From Bacteroidota bacterium (GTDB lineage: Bacteria > Bacteroidota > Ignavibacteria > Ignavibacteriales > Ignavibacteriaceae), in NCBI GenBank assembly GCA_021778375.1, contig JAJYCM010000135.1:1-7339 (forward strand): DNA of 7,339 nucleotides, given 5' to 3'. The position numbers and the translations under genes were made by a program. Below are positions 6,440-7,339 of this stretch, in pieces; the stretch's first letter is position 1; every line of letters begins with the position of its first letter. Under the pieces are notes generated by a model that had not been told where the DNA came from, ran no database searches, and saw only the letters and a list, made by a program, of their open reading frames with translations.

Positions 6440-7141
6440 TTATTTCTTTTCTTGTTTTTGCTTAATGGGCAAACAAAGCTGGCTATGGGGTACGGCTTCC
6501 AATCTTGCCCTGGGAATTAAAGGACAAGTTGGGCAGAGATGTTGCGGTTCGTCTATACAGTCAATACATATACCATAAGTGCCTGCGTCAATTCTTTTCA
6601 GTGCATCTTCAAGATACCCCAAAAATTTGTTTTCTCTTTGTGCATATAAAAAAGTTTTTTCTCTCTCCATTGCATCAGTTCCTTGCTCAGCCATGTGGAG
6701 GGAATAAGGAGAATTTTCATTTATATATTCACCGGTAGTTGGGTCGAGCATTTGATCTTTAAGATTCTGTAGCTGTTCAATTATTTCATCACGTTTTGCT
6801 AAAATTACCGTTCTGAAATGGTCAAGATCTTTTTTGCTATAGCCTTTTATTTTTTCGATTGCCTTTTGCCTTACTTCGGAAGCGGAAGGAGAAGTTTTTT
6901 CAATTATGGGCTCAACTTTCTTTTTTTCCTTAGTTTTAGCCATAGATGCTTTAATTATCACTTTCTTATTAACAGGTTTCTTAAGTTTAGAAGAACTTGT
7001 AGCAATCTTTTTTACCTGCTTTTTAACAATCGGCTTGGGATCTGGCATAGTTTTCTTTTTTAATTTTTTTAAATCTTTGCCGCTTTTTTTAACAACTGTT
7101 TTTTTTGCGACAGCTTTTTTAGTAGCTATTTTTTTTGCCAT
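6440..7141 (-). CDS. TraR/DksA-type zinc-finger protein with lysine-rich N-terminal tail
   Basis: A 233-residue protein ending in a TraR/DksA-type domain. Members of this family bind the RNA polymerase secondary channel and tune initiation, often with ppGpp. Residues 1-75 are a low-complexity basic tail with 30 lysines and 3 acidic residues, in repeated KK, AKK and VKK units resembling histone H1 tails. Residues 85-185 are helical and should form the coiled coil; EQGTDAMEREKTF (152-164), with Asp156, lies at the place of the DksA tip motif. The zinc-finger region YGICIDC (189-195) is followed by LCPTCPLIPRARLEAVPHSQ (202-221) and then LCLPIK (222-227). Cysteines are at 192, 195, 203, 206 and 223; the usual fourth position (C-x2-C after RLEAVP) is Ile226. 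E. coli DksA has 151 residues, so the tail is the main addition. The ATG is fixed by AAGGAG (7148-7153) 6 nt upstream. The gene lies 15 nt after ileS. DNA binding by the tail is inference. Confidence 0.9.
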   Translation of the reverse strand: MAKKIATKKAVAKKTVVKKSGKDLKKLKKKTMPDPKPIVKKQVKKIATSSSKLKKPVNKKVIIKASMAKTKEKKKVEPIIEKTSPSASEVRQKAIEKIKGYSKKDLDHFRTVILAKRDEIIEQLQNLKDQMLDPTTGEYINENSPYSLHMAEQGTDAMEREKTFLYAQRENKFLGYLEDALKRIDAGTYGICIDCIDEPQHLCPTCPLIPRARLEAVPHSQLCLPIKQKQEKK

Positions 7142-7147
7142 TTGGGT

Positions 7148-7153
7148 CTCCTT
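7148..7153 (-). promoter_or_regulatory. Shine-Dalgarno of the DksA-like gene
   Basis: The minus strand reads AAGGAG followed by 6 nt and then the ATG at 7139-7141. This is the strongest ribosome binding site in the window. It fixes the start so that the lysine-rich tail is translated, rather than a start at the internal Met67. It lies between the ileS stop and the start codon. Confidence 0.75.
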
Positions 7154-7156
7154 TTC

Positions 7157-7339
7157 TTACGGATTAACCTTTTCAATTTGAATGGAACAATCATAATCAC
7201 CAATTTTCCATTCTTGTTTATAGCCGCCTTCAAACTCATTCTTATTTACAAGTTTTTCGGCGAGTGTTTCGTTTGCAATATAATCTTTAAATACACTAAC
7301 TGCTTCTAAAAGTTGAGCATTTCCGCTATATTTAATTTT
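7157..7339 (-). CDS. ileS: Isoleucyl-tRNA synthetase, C-terminal end (5' part outside window)
   Basis: The frame is open from the right edge of the window to a TAA at 7157-7159, giving the last 60 residues of a protein. The stretch LLEAVSVFKDYIANETLAEK (10-29) resembles the extreme C-terminus of isoleucyl-tRNA synthetases of the Bacteroidetes/Chlorobi type, where a helix of the form I-x-x-x-x-x-YI-x-x-ETLA is followed by a short beta segment. Here that end segment reads WKIGDYDCSIQIEKVNP (44-60). The enzyme charges tRNA-Ile in the cytoplasm. The assignment rests on this short similarity and on gene order, since ileS commonly precedes lspA and, in this bacterial group, a TraR/DksA-type gene. 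The catalytic and editing domains are not in the window, so this is less certain than the complete genes. The reading frame is convincing because it ends just before the Shine-Dalgarno of the next gene. Confidence 0.78.
   Translation of the reverse strand, partial: KIKYSGNAQLLEAVSVFKDYIANETLAEKLVNKNEFEGGYKQEWKIGDYDCSIQIEKVNP

Noticed and set aside
6818..7181. Plus-strand open frames of 81 and 91 codons encoding Phe/Leu-rich, membrane-like peptides opposite the DksA-like gene.
   Set aside because: They are the complement of AAA lysine codons (TTT gives Phe), lie wholly antisense to a well-supported gene, and have no family motif.

Overview
This window looks like chromosomal housekeeping DNA from an AT-rich bacterium. 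The probable source is the Bacteroidota/Chlorobiota/Ignavibacteriota (FCB) group. That placement is inferred from the ileS - TraR/DksA-type zinc finger - lspA gene order, the extended LspA loop and the low GC. No rRNA or other strong marker is present, so it is moderate confidence only. I see no mobile elements, CRISPR, tRNA or rRNA, and no gene-free stretch over 300 bases.

Plus strand (left end): the 3' part of cysS (cysteinyl-tRNA synthetase, cut by the window edge) is followed 20 nt later by a YgjP/DUF45-type metallopeptidase-like gene. It runs convergently into the minus-strand genes, with only 17 nt between the two stop codons.

Minus strand (read right to left): the 3' end of ileS (cut by the window edge), a TraR/DksA-type zinc-finger protein with a long lysine-rich N-terminal tail, two adjacent lspA genes (signal peptidase II), rluD (23S rRNA pseudouridine synthase), a family-2-like glycosyltransferase, and a GlcD-type FAD-linked oxidase. 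Spacings are 15, 75, 8, 86, -4 and 20 nt. No convincing internal terminator is visible, so a single long transcript is plausible, with the 75- and 86-nt gaps as possible internal promoter sites. The traR/dksA-like, lspA and rluD genes have recognisable Shine-Dalgarno sequences. The glycosyltransferase and the oxidase do not; the glycosyltransferase start overlaps the rluD stop and is probably read by re-initiation.

Functionally this is translation (CysRS, IleRS, rRNA modification), transcriptional control (DksA-like) and envelope biogenesis (lipoprotein signal peptidases, a glycosyltransferase), plus a flavin dehydrogenase. I did not find a clearly new multi-gene system. The points most worth a second look are the tandem pair of diverged but catalytically intact lspA genes, and the DksA-like protein, which joins an H1-like lysine-rich tail to a zinc finger with an unusual cysteine arrangement.
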